This document shows, one piece after another, positions 27,801 to 36,446 of a stretch of DNA of 43,338 nt. The notes beneath the pieces are model-generated. The model was not told the origin of the DNA and did not search any database. It worked only from the letters and a program-made list of their open reading frames with translations. The DNA lies in contig JAQXLU010000103.1 of the NCBI GenBank assembly GCA_029012285.1, forward strand, positions 1-43,338, in the 5' to 3' direction. This DNA is from Clostridiales bacterium (lineage in GTDB: Bacteria > Bacillota > Clostridia > Christensenellales > Aristaeellaceae). Both the position numbers and the translations under genes were made by a program. Numbering within the stretch: the first letter of the stretch is position 1; each line of letters starts with the position of its first letter.

Positions 27801-29166
27801 GGCCCAGCTCATCTACGACCTTCAGTGCGCCAACGAAGAAGCCCATGTGACGGTGAAGCTGGTCTCCACCACGGGCGTTGGCACCATCGCCAGTGGCGTG
27901 GCGAAGGCTGGGGCCCATGGCATCCTGATTTCCGGCGGCGAGGGCGGTACTGGCGCGGCGCCGCTGAGCAGCGTGCATCACGCGGGTCTGCCCTGGGAGC
28001 TGGGCTTGGCCGAGGCGCATCAAACCCTGTGCCGCAACGGGCTGCGCCAGTGCGTCCGCCTGGAAACCGACGGCAAATTGATGTCCGGCCGGGATGTGGC
28101 CGTGGCGCTGCTGCTGGGCGCGGAGGAATTCGGCTTTGCCACCGCGCCGCTGATCACCATGGGCTGCCGGATGATGCGCGTGTGCCACCTGGGCACTTGC
28201 CCCTTTGGCATCGCGACCCAGAACCCCGAGCTGCGCAAGCGCTTCATCGGCAAGCCCGAATATGTGGAGCGCTTCATGCGCTTCGTGGCCGAGCAGCTGC
28301 GCGGCATCATGGCCAGGCTCGGCGCGCATACCGTGGACGAGCTGGTCGGCCGGGCTGATCTGCTCACGGTGCGCGAGGGCTGCCCCATCAACCTCCAGGG
28401 CGTGACCGGCTTTGGCTGCAACATCCACTTCCGGGAGGAAGCGGCCTACAACTTCCACCTGGAACGTCGCGCGGACGTGAACCTCACGGGTGACCATGCC
28501 GCGCTTTTGACCACCGACCGGACCTTCGGCACGCTGCTCAAGGGCAGCGTCACGGTGGAGGCCACGGGCTGCGGCGGACAATCCTTCGGTGCGTTCCTGC
28601 CCCAGGGACAGACGCTTCTGCTGCGTGGCGAGTGCAACGACTACCTGGGCAAGGGCCTCTCCGGCGGCGTGATTGCCGTCTGCCCGCCCACCCAGGGCGT
28701 GTGGCACGCCCAGGACGCGCTCATCGGCAACGTGGCGCTCTACGGCGCGACCAGCGGCATCTGCTGCATCGCCGGTATGGCGGGCGAGCGCTTCTGCGTG
28801 CGCAACTCCGGCGCCAGCGCGGTGGTGGAGGGCGTGGGCGACCACGGCTGCGAATACATGACCGGCGGCCGGGCGGTCATTCTGGGTGAAATCGGGGAGA
28901 ACTTCGCGGCGGGCATGTCCGGCGGCGTGGCCTATGTGCTGGATGACGGCACGGCGAGCCGCCGCATCAACAGCCAGCTGGTGGAGGTCTGCCCCGTCAC
29001 CGGGGATTACGCCCGTGAGCTCAAGGAACTGCTGACCACCCATGTGGCCCTCACCGCATCCCCCAGGGCGAAGGACATCCTGGATCGCTTTGAGGACGTG
29101 CTGCCCCGTTTCCTGATGGTGATTCCCACCGAATACCGCCGCGTGCTGGAAGGAGGAGAAGCGTAA
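24883..29166 (+). CDS. gltB: Glutamate synthase large subunit
   Basis: Transfers the amide of glutamine to 2-oxoglutarate, giving two glutamates. 1427 residues. A 16-residue propeptide precedes CGVGAVVDLAG, whose Cys17 becomes the nucleophile. Order: glutaminase domain (17-about 400), central domain, FMN-binding synthase domain (about 830-1150) with YGSISKEAHECMAIAMNRLG and GGEGGTGAAPLSS, the 3Fe-4S cysteines in GCRMMRVCHLGTCPFGIATQ near 1093-1106, and the C-terminal GXGXG beta-helix from about 1190. I choose ATG 24883 because GGAGG lies eight bases ahead of it; an in-frame ATG five codons earlier overlaps that site. It overlaps gltD by one base. Confidence 0.97.
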   Translation: MTTAYPLYDPMMEHESCGVGAVVDLAGAPSYRTVSDALTIVERLAHRAGHDALGTTGDGVGILTQLPHDLFAAWAAQTGVALGDRGDYGVAMCFLPGDEIAADNACRIFAQVTRAEKLALLGWRDVPVHPEMLGAGARRSMPCIRQCFIARPADCARGLEFDRRLYLLRRQFEHQQTDTFVCSLSSRTIVYKGMMLVGQLRTFYDDLQSPLYRSRLAMVHSRFSTNTNPSWAKAHPHRLLLHNGEINTIRGNADRMHAREETMRSPVMGDALKKVFPVVMADGSDSQMLDNTLEFLLMNGLPLPLAGMILLPEPWQGKQRTPWTDMYRYWAAMMEPWDGPAAVLYSDGDTVCASLDRNGLRPLRCALTDENRLILSSEAGVLHEESSRIVRRWRLKAGGILLANLTNGELLDSEDVKDFYAKALPYGEWMQGALRLSDLPPAAPQAAEMSIAERTQLCKAFGYAYEDVQDVILPMAQTGAEPIVSMGADEPMAVLSKAHPPLYSYFKQRFAQVTNPPIDALREKIKTDCTIYIGDDGNLLDPTADNATVIELPGPVLTADDLARLRQMRHPAFRVRTISILYRKDGKLEDALHTLYAACDAADREGFNILILSDRGVDEQHMAIPSLLAVSALEQHLVRTKRRTAISVLLESGEPRNVHQLAMLLAYGARAVNPYLAHACIGTQEGVNNFNRALTDGVLKIASKMGVSTLQAYQSAQLFEALGLDEDFVEHCFTNTPCRIGGAGLPRIEADARYHHDRAFCHPEDASLDSVGVHRLRKGANAEEHLYTPEVIHMLQQAVWTDDFQLFGRYADRIVNDGPRTIRSLLDFAYDRCTPIPLEEVEAVSSIVRRFKTGAMSYGSISKEAHECMAIAMNRLGGKSNSGEGGELPERFGTELNSAIKQVASGMFGVTREYLQSASEIQIKMAQGAKPGEGGHLPGRKVSAEVARTRCSTKGISLISPPPHHDIYSIEDLAQLIYDLQCANEEAHVTVKLVSTTGVGTIASGVAKAGAHGILISGGEGGTGAAPLSSVHHAGLPWELGLAEAHQTLCRNGLRQCVRLETDGKLMSGRDVAVALLLGAEEFGFATAPLITMGCRMMRVCHLGTCPFGIATQNPELRKRFIGKPEYVERFMRFVAEQLRGIMARLGAHTVDELVGRADLLTVREGCPINLQGVTGFGCNIHFREEAAYNFHLERRADVNLTGDHAALLTTDRTFGTLLKGSVTVEATGCGGQSFGAFLPQGQTLLLRGECNDYLGKGLSGGVIAVCPPTQGVWHAQDALIGNVALYGATSGICCIAGMAGERFCVRNSGASAVVEGVGDHGCEYMTGGRAVILGEIGENFAAGMSGGVAYVLDDGTASRRINSQLVEVCPVTGDYARELKELLTTHVALTASPRAKDILDRFEDVLPRFLMVIPTEYRRVLEGGEA

Positions 29167-30554
29167 TGGGCAAGCCCACCGGATTCATGGAAGTCCCCCG
29201 GGTGGAGAACCCCCTGCGGGACGCGACATCCCGCGTGAACGACTTTTCCGACCTGCACGATTCCCTTTCCGATAGCGAGCGGGCCTGCCAGGCTTCCCGC
29301 TGCATGAGCTGCGGCGTACCCTTTTGCCAGAGCGACTACGGCTGCCCGCTGCACAACCTCATTCCCGAATGGAACGATCTGCTCTACCGGGGCGACGTCC
29401 GCGCCGCCTTTGACCGGCTGGTGAAAACCGCCCCCTTCCCGGAGTTCACCGGGCGGGTGTGCCCCGCGCTGTGCGAGAAGGCCTGCAATCTGGCTGACGA
29501 CGGCGTGACCAACCGGGACAACGAGCTTTACCTGATTGAGGAAGGCTTCCGCAACGGTTGGGTGCAGCCGAGCGCCCCGGTAAAGCGCACCGGCTGGTGC
29601 GTCGCGGTGATTGGCAGCGGCCCGGCGGGTCTGGCGGCGGCGGAGCTGCTCAACAGCCTGGGCCATACCGTGACCGTGTTTGAACAGGCGGACCGCGCCG
29701 GGGGACTGCTGACCTACGGCATCCCCCAGATGAAGCTGCCCAAGGACGTCGTGGCGCGCCGCATCGAGCTGATGCAGCAAGAAGGGGTGACCTTCTGCCT
29801 GGGCAAGCGCGCCGATGCGACGCTGCTGCCCGATTACGACGCGGTGATCCTCTGCGGCGGCAGCCGTCAGCCCCGCACGCTGAATGTGCCGGGCGAAAAG
29901 GCTCCTGGCGTGCATTTCGCCGTGGATTACCTCACCGCCGCTACCCGCGCGGTGCTCTCCGGCGGCGTGCCGGCCCTTTCCGCTCAGGGCAAGCAGGTGA
30001 TTGTGGTTGGCGGTGGCGACACGGGCAACGATTGCGTGGGCACGGCGCTGCGCCAGGGCTGCCAATCGGTGCTCCAGCTGGAGGTTGCGCCCGCCCCGCC
30101 CCAGGGCCGCGCGGCGAACAACCCCTGGCCCCTGTGGCCCCGCGTGCTGCGCACCGATTACGGCCAGACGGAAGCCATCGCCCTGCAGGGCAGCGACCCG
30201 CGGCTGTTTCAAACCACAGTCAAACAGGTGCTGACGGATAAACAGGGTGCGGTGCGAGCCGTCGAAATCATCCGGGTGGACGAGAAATTCGCGCCCATCC
30301 CCGGCACGGAAAGGACACTGCCCTGCCAGCTGCTGCTGATTGCCGCAGGCTTTGTGGGGTGCGAAATCGCCACCGCCCGGGATTTCTCCCTGACGCTGAA
30401 TCAGCGGGGCGTGCCGGAAACAGGCAGCGGCCATTGCATCGGCGGCAAGCTCTTTGCGGCGGGGGATTTCCGCACGGGCCAGTCCCTGGTGGTGCGGGCC
30501 ATCGCCGACGGCCGCGCCGCTGCCCGGGAAGTGGACCAATATCTGATGAGGTGA
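29166..30554 (+). CDS. gltD: Glutamate synthase small subunit
   Basis: FAD protein that passes electrons from NAD(P)H through Fe-S clusters to GltB. 462 residues. The N-terminal cluster-binding region shows [19 protein letters not shown] and [11 protein letters not shown]. The FAD fold begins [20 protein letters not shown] near residue 140. The NAD(P)H fold shows [19 protein letters not shown] near residue 278. The gene begins at TAATG, sharing one base with the gltB stop, so the subunits are translationally coupled. Confidence 0.97.
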   Translation: MGKPTGFMEVPRVENPLRDATSRVNDFSDLHDSLSDSERACQASRCMSCGVPFCQSDYGCPLHNLIPEWNDLLYRGDVRAAFDRLVKTAPFPEFTGRVCPALCEKACNLADDGVTNRDNELYLIEEGFRNGWVQPSAPVKRTGWCVAVIGSGPAGLAAAELLNSLGHTVTVFEQADRAGGLLTYGIPQMKLPKDVVARRIELMQQEGVTFCLGKRADATLLPDYDAVILCGGSRQPRTLNVPGEKAPGVHFAVDYLTAATRAVLSGGVPALSAQGKQVIVVGGGDTGNDCVGTALRQGCQSVLQLEVAPAPPQGRAANNPWPLWPRVLRTDYGQTEAIALQGSDPRLFQTTVKQVLTDKQGAVRAVEIIRVDEKFAPIPGTERTLPCQLLLIAAGFVGCEIATARDFSLTLNQRGVPETGSGHCIGGKLFAAGDFRTGQSLVVRAIADGRAAAREVDQYLMR

Positions 30555-30559
30555 CGGGT

Positions 30560-32176
30560 ATGACCAAGTATATTTTCGTGACTGGCGGCGTGGTATCGGG
30601 CCTGGGCAAAGGCATCACCGCCGCGTCCCTGGGGCGGCTGCTCAAGGCGCGGGGCTTGCGGGTCGCCGCGCAGAAGCTTGACCCCTACATCAACGTCGAC
30701 CCCGGCACCATGAGCCCCTACCAGCACGGCGAGGTGTTCGTCACCGAGGACGGCGCGGAAACCGACCTCGACCTGGGCCACTACGAGCGCTTCATCGACG
30801 AGGATCTGAACCGCTTCTCCAATTTAACCACCGGCAAAGTGTACGCCAACGTCATCAGCCGGGAACGCCAGGGCGGCTTCCTGGGCGGCACGGTGCAGAC
30901 CATCCCCCACATCACCGATGAAATCAAGCATTTCATCTACGCCGTGGGACAAAAGACCGATGCGGATGTGGTTATCACCGAGATCGGCGGCACCATTGGC
31001 GACATCGAGAGCCAGCCCTTCATCGAGGCCATCCGCCAGGTGGGCCGCGAGGCAGGCCGCGGGAACGCGCTGTACATCCACGTCACCCTGGTGCCCTATT
31101 TGAAGGCCTCGGGCGAGCACAAGTCGAAGCCCACCCAACATTCCGTCAAGGAGCTGCAGGGCATGGGCGTGACCCCGGACATCATCGTGCTGCGTTCGGA
31201 CGAGCCCATCACGGACAGCGCCATTTTCCGCAAGATTGCCAGCTTCTGCAACGTCGCGCCGGATTGCGTGATCGAAAACCGCACCCTGCAAAGCCTCTAC
31301 GAGTGCCCGCTGATGCTGGAGGAGGCCAATCTCTCCGGCATCGTGTGCCGGGAGCTGGGCATCGACGCGCCCGCCCCCGACCTGGCCGAGTGGCGCGCCA
31401 TGGTGGAGCGCATCCGCCATCAGAGCCGCCGCGTGGTGATCGGGCTGGTGGGCAAGTACGTGCAGCTCCACGACGCCTACCTGTCGGTGGTGGAGGCGCT
31501 GCGCCACGCGGGTTACGCGCTGGACGCGAAGGTGGATATCCGCTGGATTGACTCGGAAACCATCACCCCCGAAAGCGTCCAGGAGGTGCTCTCGGGGCTG
31601 CATGGCATCATCGTGCCCGGCGGCTTTGGCAACCGGGGCATCGAGGGAATGATCCTCTCCGCCCAGTACGCCCGGGAAAACCACATCCCCTATTTCGGTA
31701 TCTGCCTGGGCATGCAGATCGCGGTCATTGAAGCCGCGCGCCACATGGCGGGGCTGGAGAACGCCAATTCCCACGAGTTTGACGAGTGCACCCCCTACCC
31801 GGTGATCGACTTCATGCCCGGCCAGTCCGACGCGATTGACAAGGGCGGCACGCTCCGCCTGGGTAGCTATCCCTGCCAGATCAAGCCCGGCACGACGATG
31901 GAAGCATGCTACGGCGCGGCGTCCATCGCCGAGCGCCACCGCCATCGCTATGAGGTGAACAACGATTACCGCGCCGCCCTGGAGCAAGCCGGGCTGACGC
32001 TCAGCGGCCTGTCCCCGGACGGGCGGCTGGTGGAGGCGGCGGAGTTGACGCAGGAGGCCTTCTACCTGGGCGTGCAGTTCCATCCGGAATTCAAGTCCCG
32101 GCCCAACAAGGCGCATCCCCTCTTCCGCGGCTTCGTGGCCGCGGCGGCGGACGTGGCTGCCAGGGAGGTGCAGTGA
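30560..32176 (+). CDS. pyrG: CTP synthase
   Basis: Converts UTP to CTP with ATP and glutamine. 538 residues, normal. The synthetase domain begins [20 protein letters not shown] and contains [20 protein letters not shown]. The class I amidotransferase domain has [14 protein letters not shown] with the catalytic Cys, and [17 protein letters not shown] with the His/Glu pair. Begins five bases after the gltD stop. Its presence inside a nitrogen-assimilation operon ties pyrimidine output to glutamine supply. Confidence 0.97.
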   Translation: MTKYIFVTGGVVSGLGKGITAASLGRLLKARGLRVAAQKLDPYINVDPGTMSPYQHGEVFVTEDGAETDLDLGHYERFIDEDLNRFSNLTTGKVYANVISRERQGGFLGGTVQTIPHITDEIKHFIYAVGQKTDADVVITEIGGTIGDIESQPFIEAIRQVGREAGRGNALYIHVTLVPYLKASGEHKSKPTQHSVKELQGMGVTPDIIVLRSDEPITDSAIFRKIASFCNVAPDCVIENRTLQSLYECPLMLEEANLSGIVCRELGIDAPAPDLAEWRAMVERIRHQSRRVVIGLVGKYVQLHDAYLSVVEALRHAGYALDAKVDIRWIDSETITPESVQEVLSGLHGIIVPGGFGNRGIEGMILSAQYARENHIPYFGICLGMQIAVIEAARHMAGLENANSHEFDECTPYPVIDFMPGQSDAIDKGGTLRLGSYPCQIKPGTTMEACYGAASIAERHRHRYEVNNDYRAALEQAGLTLSGLSPDGRLVEAAELTQEAFYLGVQFHPEFKSRPNKAHPLFRGFVAAAADVAAREVQ

Positions 32177-33384
32177 TGCTTAAGCCCAATGCGCATTACG
32201 CGGATCTGAAGGATTCCTACCTATTTTATAATATCGCGCAGAAAACAAAGGCCTTCACCGCCGAAAACCCAGATAAGCCACTGCTCCGCATGGGCATCGG
32301 CGATGTGTCCCGCCCGTTGTGCGACGCTGTGATTTCAGCCCTGCACGAGGCCGTGGAGGATCAGGCGACGCCGGGACGCTTCCACGGCTATATGCCCGAA
32401 TGCGGTGCGCCTGTCCTGCGCCAGACCATCGCCGCCCACTATGCCCGCCGGGGCGTGACGCTCTCCCCCGAGGAGGTGTTCGTGTCCTCCGGCGCGTCGG
32501 ATGAGCTGGGCGACATCCTGGACCTGTTCGACCGTGACAGCGCCGCGCTGGTCATTGAGCCCGCCTATCCCGCCTATGTGGACGCCAACGTCATGGCGGG
32601 GCGGCGCATCGTGCATCTGTCCTCCGGCATTGAGAACGGCTTCCTGCCTGCCCCGAACGAGGACATCGACGCGGACATCCTCTACATCTGCTCGCCCAAC
32701 AACCCCACCGGCGCGGTGTTCAGCCGGGAACAGCTGCAAGCCTGGATTGACTTTGCCAACCGCCGGGGCGCGGTGATCCTCTTCGACGCGGCTTACGAGG
32801 CCTTCATCGAGGACGACGCACTGCCCCACAGCATCTTCGAGCTGCCCGGCAGCCGGAATTGCGCCATCGAAATCTGCTCCCTGTCCAAGACGGCGGGCTT
32901 CACCGGCACCCGGCTGGGCTACACGGTGATCCCCCTGGAGCTGGAACGCCAGGGCATGCGCTTCAACGCCATGTGGGTGCGCAACCGCACCACCAAGACC
33001 AACGGCGTGTCCTACATCATCCAGAAGGGCGCATCGGCAGTGTTCACCGAGGAAGGGCAGCGGCAGATTCACGAGAACATCCGGATATACAAAGAGAATG
33101 CCCGGGTGCTAATGGACGCGCTGGATGCGCTGGGCATTTGGTATTGCGGCGGACGGAATGCGCCGTATATCTGGATGAAGTGTCCTGATGGGATGGATAG
33201 CTGGACATTTTTTGATAAGCTGCTGAGGGAGATCCAGGTGGTCGGCACGCCGGGCGAGGGCTTTGGCGCATGCGGGGAAGGGTATTTCCGGTTTTCGACG
33301 TTTGCCAGTCCCGAGGATACCCGGGAAGCCGCCAAACGCCTAACCACCCTCCTCTCGCGAAGCGAAAACGGGTCAAGGGACTAA
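32176..33384 (+). CDS. dapL: LL-diaminopimelate aminotransferase
   Basis: PLP enzyme making LL-diaminopimelate directly from tetrahydrodipicolinate with glutamate as amino donor, for lysine and peptidoglycan synthesis. 402 residues. Seen: ICSPNNPTGAVFSREQL, then FDAAYEAFI and the lysine site CSLSKTAGFTGTRLGYT, which is the DapL form of the motif. The start at 32176 shares one base with the pyrG stop and follows GGAGG. A general aspartate-type aminotransferase role cannot be excluded. The last ten codons (after LTTL) lie within a copy of repeat family 2, so the natural C-terminus was probably replaced when the repeat arrived. Confidence 0.9.
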   Translation: MLKPNAHYADLKDSYLFYNIAQKTKAFTAENPDKPLLRMGIGDVSRPLCDAVISALHEAVEDQATPGRFHGYMPECGAPVLRQTIAAHYARRGVTLSPEEVFVSSGASDELGDILDLFDRDSAALVIEPAYPAYVDANVMAGRRIVHLSSGIENGFLPAPNEDIDADILYICSPNNPTGAVFSREQLQAWIDFANRRGAVILFDAAYEAFIEDDALPHSIFELPGSRNCAIEICSLSKTAGFTGTRLGYTVIPLELERQGMRFNAMWVRNRTTKTNGVSYIIQKGASAVFTEEGQRQIHENIRIYKENARVLMDALDALGIWYCGGRNAPYIWMKCPDGMDSWTFFDKLLREIQVVGTPGEGFGACGEGYFRFSTFASPEDTREAAKRLTTLLSRSENGSRD

Positions 33385-33536
33385 GTCCCTTGCAGGGTCC
33401 AGGGACAGCGTCCCTGGCAGGGTGAAGGGGCAGCGCCCCTTCCTCCGCGCCCGGAGGCGCAAAGCAGCCCCGCGCGCCTTTCGCGAATCGAATGATTCGC
33501 GAAACAGCCCACCCAGCCCCAACAAGGCTCCCCTTT
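33354..33536. repeat. Modular palindromic repeat family 2, copy 3
   Basis: Starts CTCGCGAAGCGAAAACGGGT inside the 3' end of dapL. A chain of small palindromes follows: GGGACTAAGTCCC, GGGACAGCGTCCC and GGGGCAGCGCCCC. It then has the CGGAGGCGCAAAGCA part shared with copy 2 and the end hairpin TTCGCGAATC-GAAT-GATTCGCGAA followed by ACAGCCCACCCAGCCCC. The remaining bases to the amt gene are its leader. Confidence 0.82.
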
Positions 33537-33586
33537 CGCCACCACGATTCACCCGTCATCCAAAGCATATCAACCAAATACCAAAA

Positions 33587-33635
33587 GGACAAGGGTGTCC
33601 GCCAAGTGCCAAAAGCACCGCGGACGCCCTTTTCA
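33587..33635 (+). promoter_or_regulatory. amt leader: ANTAR-type hexaloop hairpin overlapping an intrinsic terminator
   Basis: GGAC and GTCC close the hexaloop AAGGGT (33587-33600). The same loop begins the 5' arm of a 12-pair stem, AAGGGTGTCCGC (33591-33602) with GCGGACGCCCTT (33620-33631), capped by a GTGC-CAAAA-GCAC inner hairpin and followed by TTTT and A/T-rich sequence. The folds exclude each other. I could not place a promoter for this leader with confidence; it may be reached by read-through from dapL or by a weak local start. Confidence 0.65.
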
Positions 33636-33667
33636 TATAGATGACAACAATACAGGAGGGATTTTCC

Positions 33668-35383
33668 ATGAGTGAAGTATGGAGCGTATGGTTTCTGATC
33701 GGCGCCGCCCTGGTTTTCTGGATGCAGGCGGGCTTTGCGATGGTGGAGGCAGGCTTCACCCGGGCAAAGAACACCGGCAACATCATTATGAAGAACCTGA
33801 TGGACTTCTGCATCGGCACGGTGGTGTTCATCGTCATCGGCTTTAGTCTGCTGCTGGGCGAGGACGTGCTGGGCCTTATCGGCAAGCCGGGCTTCGACCT
33901 GTTCACCGCCTATGAGAACTTCGACTTCTCCGGCTTTGTGTTCAACCTGGTGTTCTGCGCCACCACGGCGACCATCGTGTCCGGCGCGATGGCGGAGCGC
34001 ACCAAGTTCCTGTCCTACTGCATCTATTCCGGCGTGATCTCCGCGCTGATCTACCCCATCGAGGCACACTGGATCTGGGGCGGCGGCTGGCTGGCCCAGC
34101 TGGGCTTCCATGATTTTGCGGGCTCCTGCGCCATCCATATGGTGGGCGGCATCTCCGCGCTCATCGGCGCGAAGATCCTGGGCCCGCGCATCGGCAAGTT
34201 CCATCGCGACGCCTCCGGCAAGGTGGATAAGGTGCATGCCTTCCCCGGCCATAGCATTGCGCTGGGCGCGCTGGGCGTGTTCATCCTGTGGCTGGGCTGG
34301 TATGGCTTCAACGGCGCGGCGGCGACCTCCGTGGCGCAGCTGGGCTCCATCTTCCTGACCACCACCGTCGCGCCCGCTGTGGCCACCGTGGTGTGCATGA
34401 TTTTCACCTGGGTCAAGTACGGCAAGCCCGACGTTTCCATGTGCCTGAACGCCTCCCTGGCGGGCCTGGTGGCCATCACCGCCCCCTGTGACGTGACCGA
34501 CTGCTTCGGCGCGATCGCCATCGGCGCGGTGGCGGGCGTGCTGGTGATCTTCGGCGTGTGGCTGCTGGACTACAAGCTCCACATCGACGACCCCGTGGGC
34601 GCTGTGGCTGTGCACTGCCTGAACGGTATCTGGGGCACGCTGGCGGTGGGCCTGTTCGCCACCAGCACCGCGCCGGGCTACGCCATCGCCAATGCCGCAG
34701 GCAAGACGCTGACGGGCTTGTTCTACGGCGGCGGCTTTGAGCTGCTGGGCTTGCAGCTGCTGGGCTTTGGCAGCGTGGCGCTGTGGACGGCGGTGACCAT
34801 CACCATCACCTTCCTGGTGATCAAGAAGTGCATCGGCTTGCGGGTCAGCCGGGAGGAGGAAATCACCGGCCTGGATGCGACCGAGCATGGTCTGCCCTCC
34901 GCCTACGCAGGCTTCGCGATGCTGCCTGAATCCGTTGCGGACAGCGCGCCTGTGGTCGTCTCCGGCGATGTGCCCGTGGCGGAATCCATCCCCGTGAAGA
35001 AGATGCCCACCTTCGAGGACGGCACTGCACCCAAGATGACCAAGATCGAGATCATCTGCAAGGAGGCCCGTCTGGAAGCCCTCAAGAATGCCATGACCAC
35101 CATTGGCATCAACGGCATGACCGTGTCCCATGTGATGGGCTGCGGCGTGCAGAAGGGTAAGCCCGAATACTACCGCGGCGTGCAGGTGGAAGCCACCCTC
35201 CTGCCCAAGGTGCAGGTGGACATCGTGGTCAGCAAGGTGCCCGTGCGCACGGTGATCGACACCGCCAAGAAGGTGCTCTACACCGGCCACATCGGCGACG
35301 GCAAGATCTTCGTCTACGACGTGGAGAACGTGGTGAAGGTCCGCACCGGCGAGGAAGGCTACGACGCGCTGCAGGACGAATAA
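33668..35383 (+). CDS. Ammonium transporter fused to a PII signalling domain
   Basis: Membrane ammonium channel (residues 1 to about 405, eleven predicted spans) joined by a linker to a full PII/GlnK domain (from about residue 457, MTKIEIICKEARLEALK). The Amt part keeps the two pore histidines in DFAGSCAIHMVGG and DDPVGAVAVHCLNGI. The PII part keeps MGCGVQKGKPEYYRG, the LPKVQVDIVV strand and the HIGDGKIFVYDVENVV ATP-binding segment. The residue matching Tyr51 of E. coli GlnB is Val (YRGVQVEATLLPK), so uridylylation there is impossible. Start chosen from AGGAGGG. In most bacteria GlnK is separate and plugs the trimer; here it is tethered. Confidence 0.95.
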   Translation: MSEVWSVWFLIGAALVFWMQAGFAMVEAGFTRAKNTGNIIMKNLMDFCIGTVVFIVIGFSLLLGEDVLGLIGKPGFDLFTAYENFDFSGFVFNLVFCATTATIVSGAMAERTKFLSYCIYSGVISALIYPIEAHWIWGGGWLAQLGFHDFAGSCAIHMVGGISALIGAKILGPRIGKFHRDASGKVDKVHAFPGHSIALGALGVFILWLGWYGFNGAAATSVAQLGSIFLTTTVAPAVATVVCMIFTWVKYGKPDVSMCLNASLAGLVAITAPCDVTDCFGAIAIGAVAGVLVIFGVWLLDYKLHIDDPVGAVAVHCLNGIWGTLAVGLFATSTAPGYAIANAAGKTLTGLFYGGGFELLGLQLLGFGSVALWTAVTITITFLVIKKCIGLRVSREEEITGLDATEHGLPSAYAGFAMLPESVADSAPVVVSGDVPVAESIPVKKMPTFEDGTAPKMTKIEIICKEARLEALKNAMTTIGINGMTVSHVMGCGVQKGKPEYYRGVQVEATLLPKVQVDIVVSKVPVRTVIDTAKKVLYTGHIGDGKIFVYDVENVVKVRTGEEGYDALQDE

Positions 35384-35399
35384 GCACATAAGCGCAAAG

Positions 35400-35427
35400 G
35401 GCGGCAGGGAAATTATCCCCTGCCGCC
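35400..35427 (+). terminator. Strong hairpin after the amt gene
   Basis: GGCGGCAGGG and CCCTGCCGCC form a ten-pair stem around an A/T-rich loop, 16 bases after the stop codon. No clear T tail is present, so termination may be partial or factor-dependent. Confidence 0.6.
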
Positions 35428-35539
35428 TGATTGCGTTGAAAACAGCGCAAAATCGCAGAAAGAAGCGACCTTCTGCCTGAAAAAATGCAGTTTTCTCGCC
35501 CTTGCGGCGCAAAAGGGGCTTCCCATACGCGGCTTTTTG

Positions 35540-35548
35540 TGATACAAT
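35540..35548 (+). promoter_or_regulatory. Extended -10 promoter of efp
   Basis: TG-A-TACAAT, with no matching -35 box. The predicted start near 35555 gives a leader of about 125 bases that ends with GGAGG before the efp start codon. No other structure in 35428-35681 stands out. Confidence 0.55.
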
Positions 35549-35681
35549 GTACGGTGGAAGTCGGTCTGATTGGCTGACTGTGCCGGCGCCCGCACGGGAT
35601 GGCCGGAATCGGATGCGCCCGCCGGCTGCGACAGGCGTGTGTTTTAGATTCGATATTCATTATCAATGGAGGAATTGATTC

Positions 35682-36242
35682 ATGATTACTGCTGGCGATT
35701 TCCGGAAGGGTATTACCATCGAGTGGGACGGCGGTGTGTGGAACATCGTCGATTTCCAGCACGTCAAGCCCGGCAAGGGCGCTGCCTTCGTGCGCACCAA
35801 GATCAAGAACATCATGACCGGCGCGGTGGTGGAGCGTTCTTTCAACCCCACCGACAAGATGCCCCGCGCCATCATCGAGACCAAGGAAATGCAGTACGTC
35901 TACAATGACGGCGAGATGTACTACTTCATGGACGTGGAAACCTACGACCAGATCCCCCTGTCCCTGGATCAGGTGGAGGACGCCGTGCCCTTCGTCAAGG
36001 AAGGCACCAATGTGACCATGCGCTTCTTCAAGGGCTCCCCCTTCTCCGTGGAAGCGCCCAACTTCGTCACCCTGGAGGTGACCGATACCGAGCCCGGCTT
36101 CAAGGGCGACACCGCCTCCAACACCTACAAGCCCGCCACCCTGGAGACCGGCTACTCCCTGCAGGTGCCGCTGTTCATCAACACCGGCGATCTGATCCGC
36201 ATCGACACCCGCACCGGCGAGTACATGGAGCGCGCGAAGTAA
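35682..36242 (+). CDS. efp: Elongation factor P
   Basis: Relieves ribosome stalling on proline runs. 186 residues, standard. Three beta-barrel domains: KOW-like (1-65), then two OB folds. The loop [14 protein letters not shown] holds the lysine at about position 32 that carries the modification in other bacteria. No modifying enzyme gene (EpmA, EarP or YmfI type) is in view. The C-terminal signature region [14 protein letters not shown] is intact. The start follows GGAGG. Flanked by hairpins on both sides, so probably transcribed alone. Confidence 0.97.
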   Translation: MITAGDFRKGITIEWDGGVWNIVDFQHVKPGKGAAFVRTKIKNIMTGAVVERSFNPTDKMPRAIIETKEMQYVYNDGEMYYFMDVETYDQIPLSLDQVEDAVPFVKEGTNVTMRFFKGSPFSVEAPNFVTLEVTDTEPGFKGDTASNTYKPATLETGYSLQVPLFINTGDLIRIDTRTGEYMERAK

Positions 36243-36311
36243 TTTTGCCCCATGGCATGCGGGGCGCATCCGCCCATGGCGACCGCGTGCGAGCTTCACG
36301 CAATGCATTTT

Positions 36312-36343
36312 CTGCCCGGCGGAATCGTTCTGCCGGGCAGTTT
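36312..36343 (+). terminator. Terminator after efp
   Basis: CTGCCCGGC and GCCGGGCAG form a nine-pair stem followed by TTT. Confidence 0.65.
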
Positions 36344-36370
36344 GCATAACAGGAGACCCAGCGGTATATC
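36342..36370 (+). promoter_or_regulatory. Candidate promoter of the zinc-ribbon gene
   Basis: TTGCAT, a 17-base spacer and TATATC (part of TATATCAT). The -35 box shares two bases with the tail of the efp terminator. Confidence 0.45.
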
Positions 36371-36446
36371 ATAGGGAAAGCAGCGCTTCACCCCGCAACA
36401 ACAATAGCGCAGGCGGAGGTCCCGTCCTGCAAAGGAGGAAATGGCA

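Noticed and set aside
36312-36440. efp and the zinc-ribbon gene as one operon
   Set aside because: A nine-pair terminator-like hairpin and a separate candidate promoter lie between them; co-transcription by read-through remains possible.
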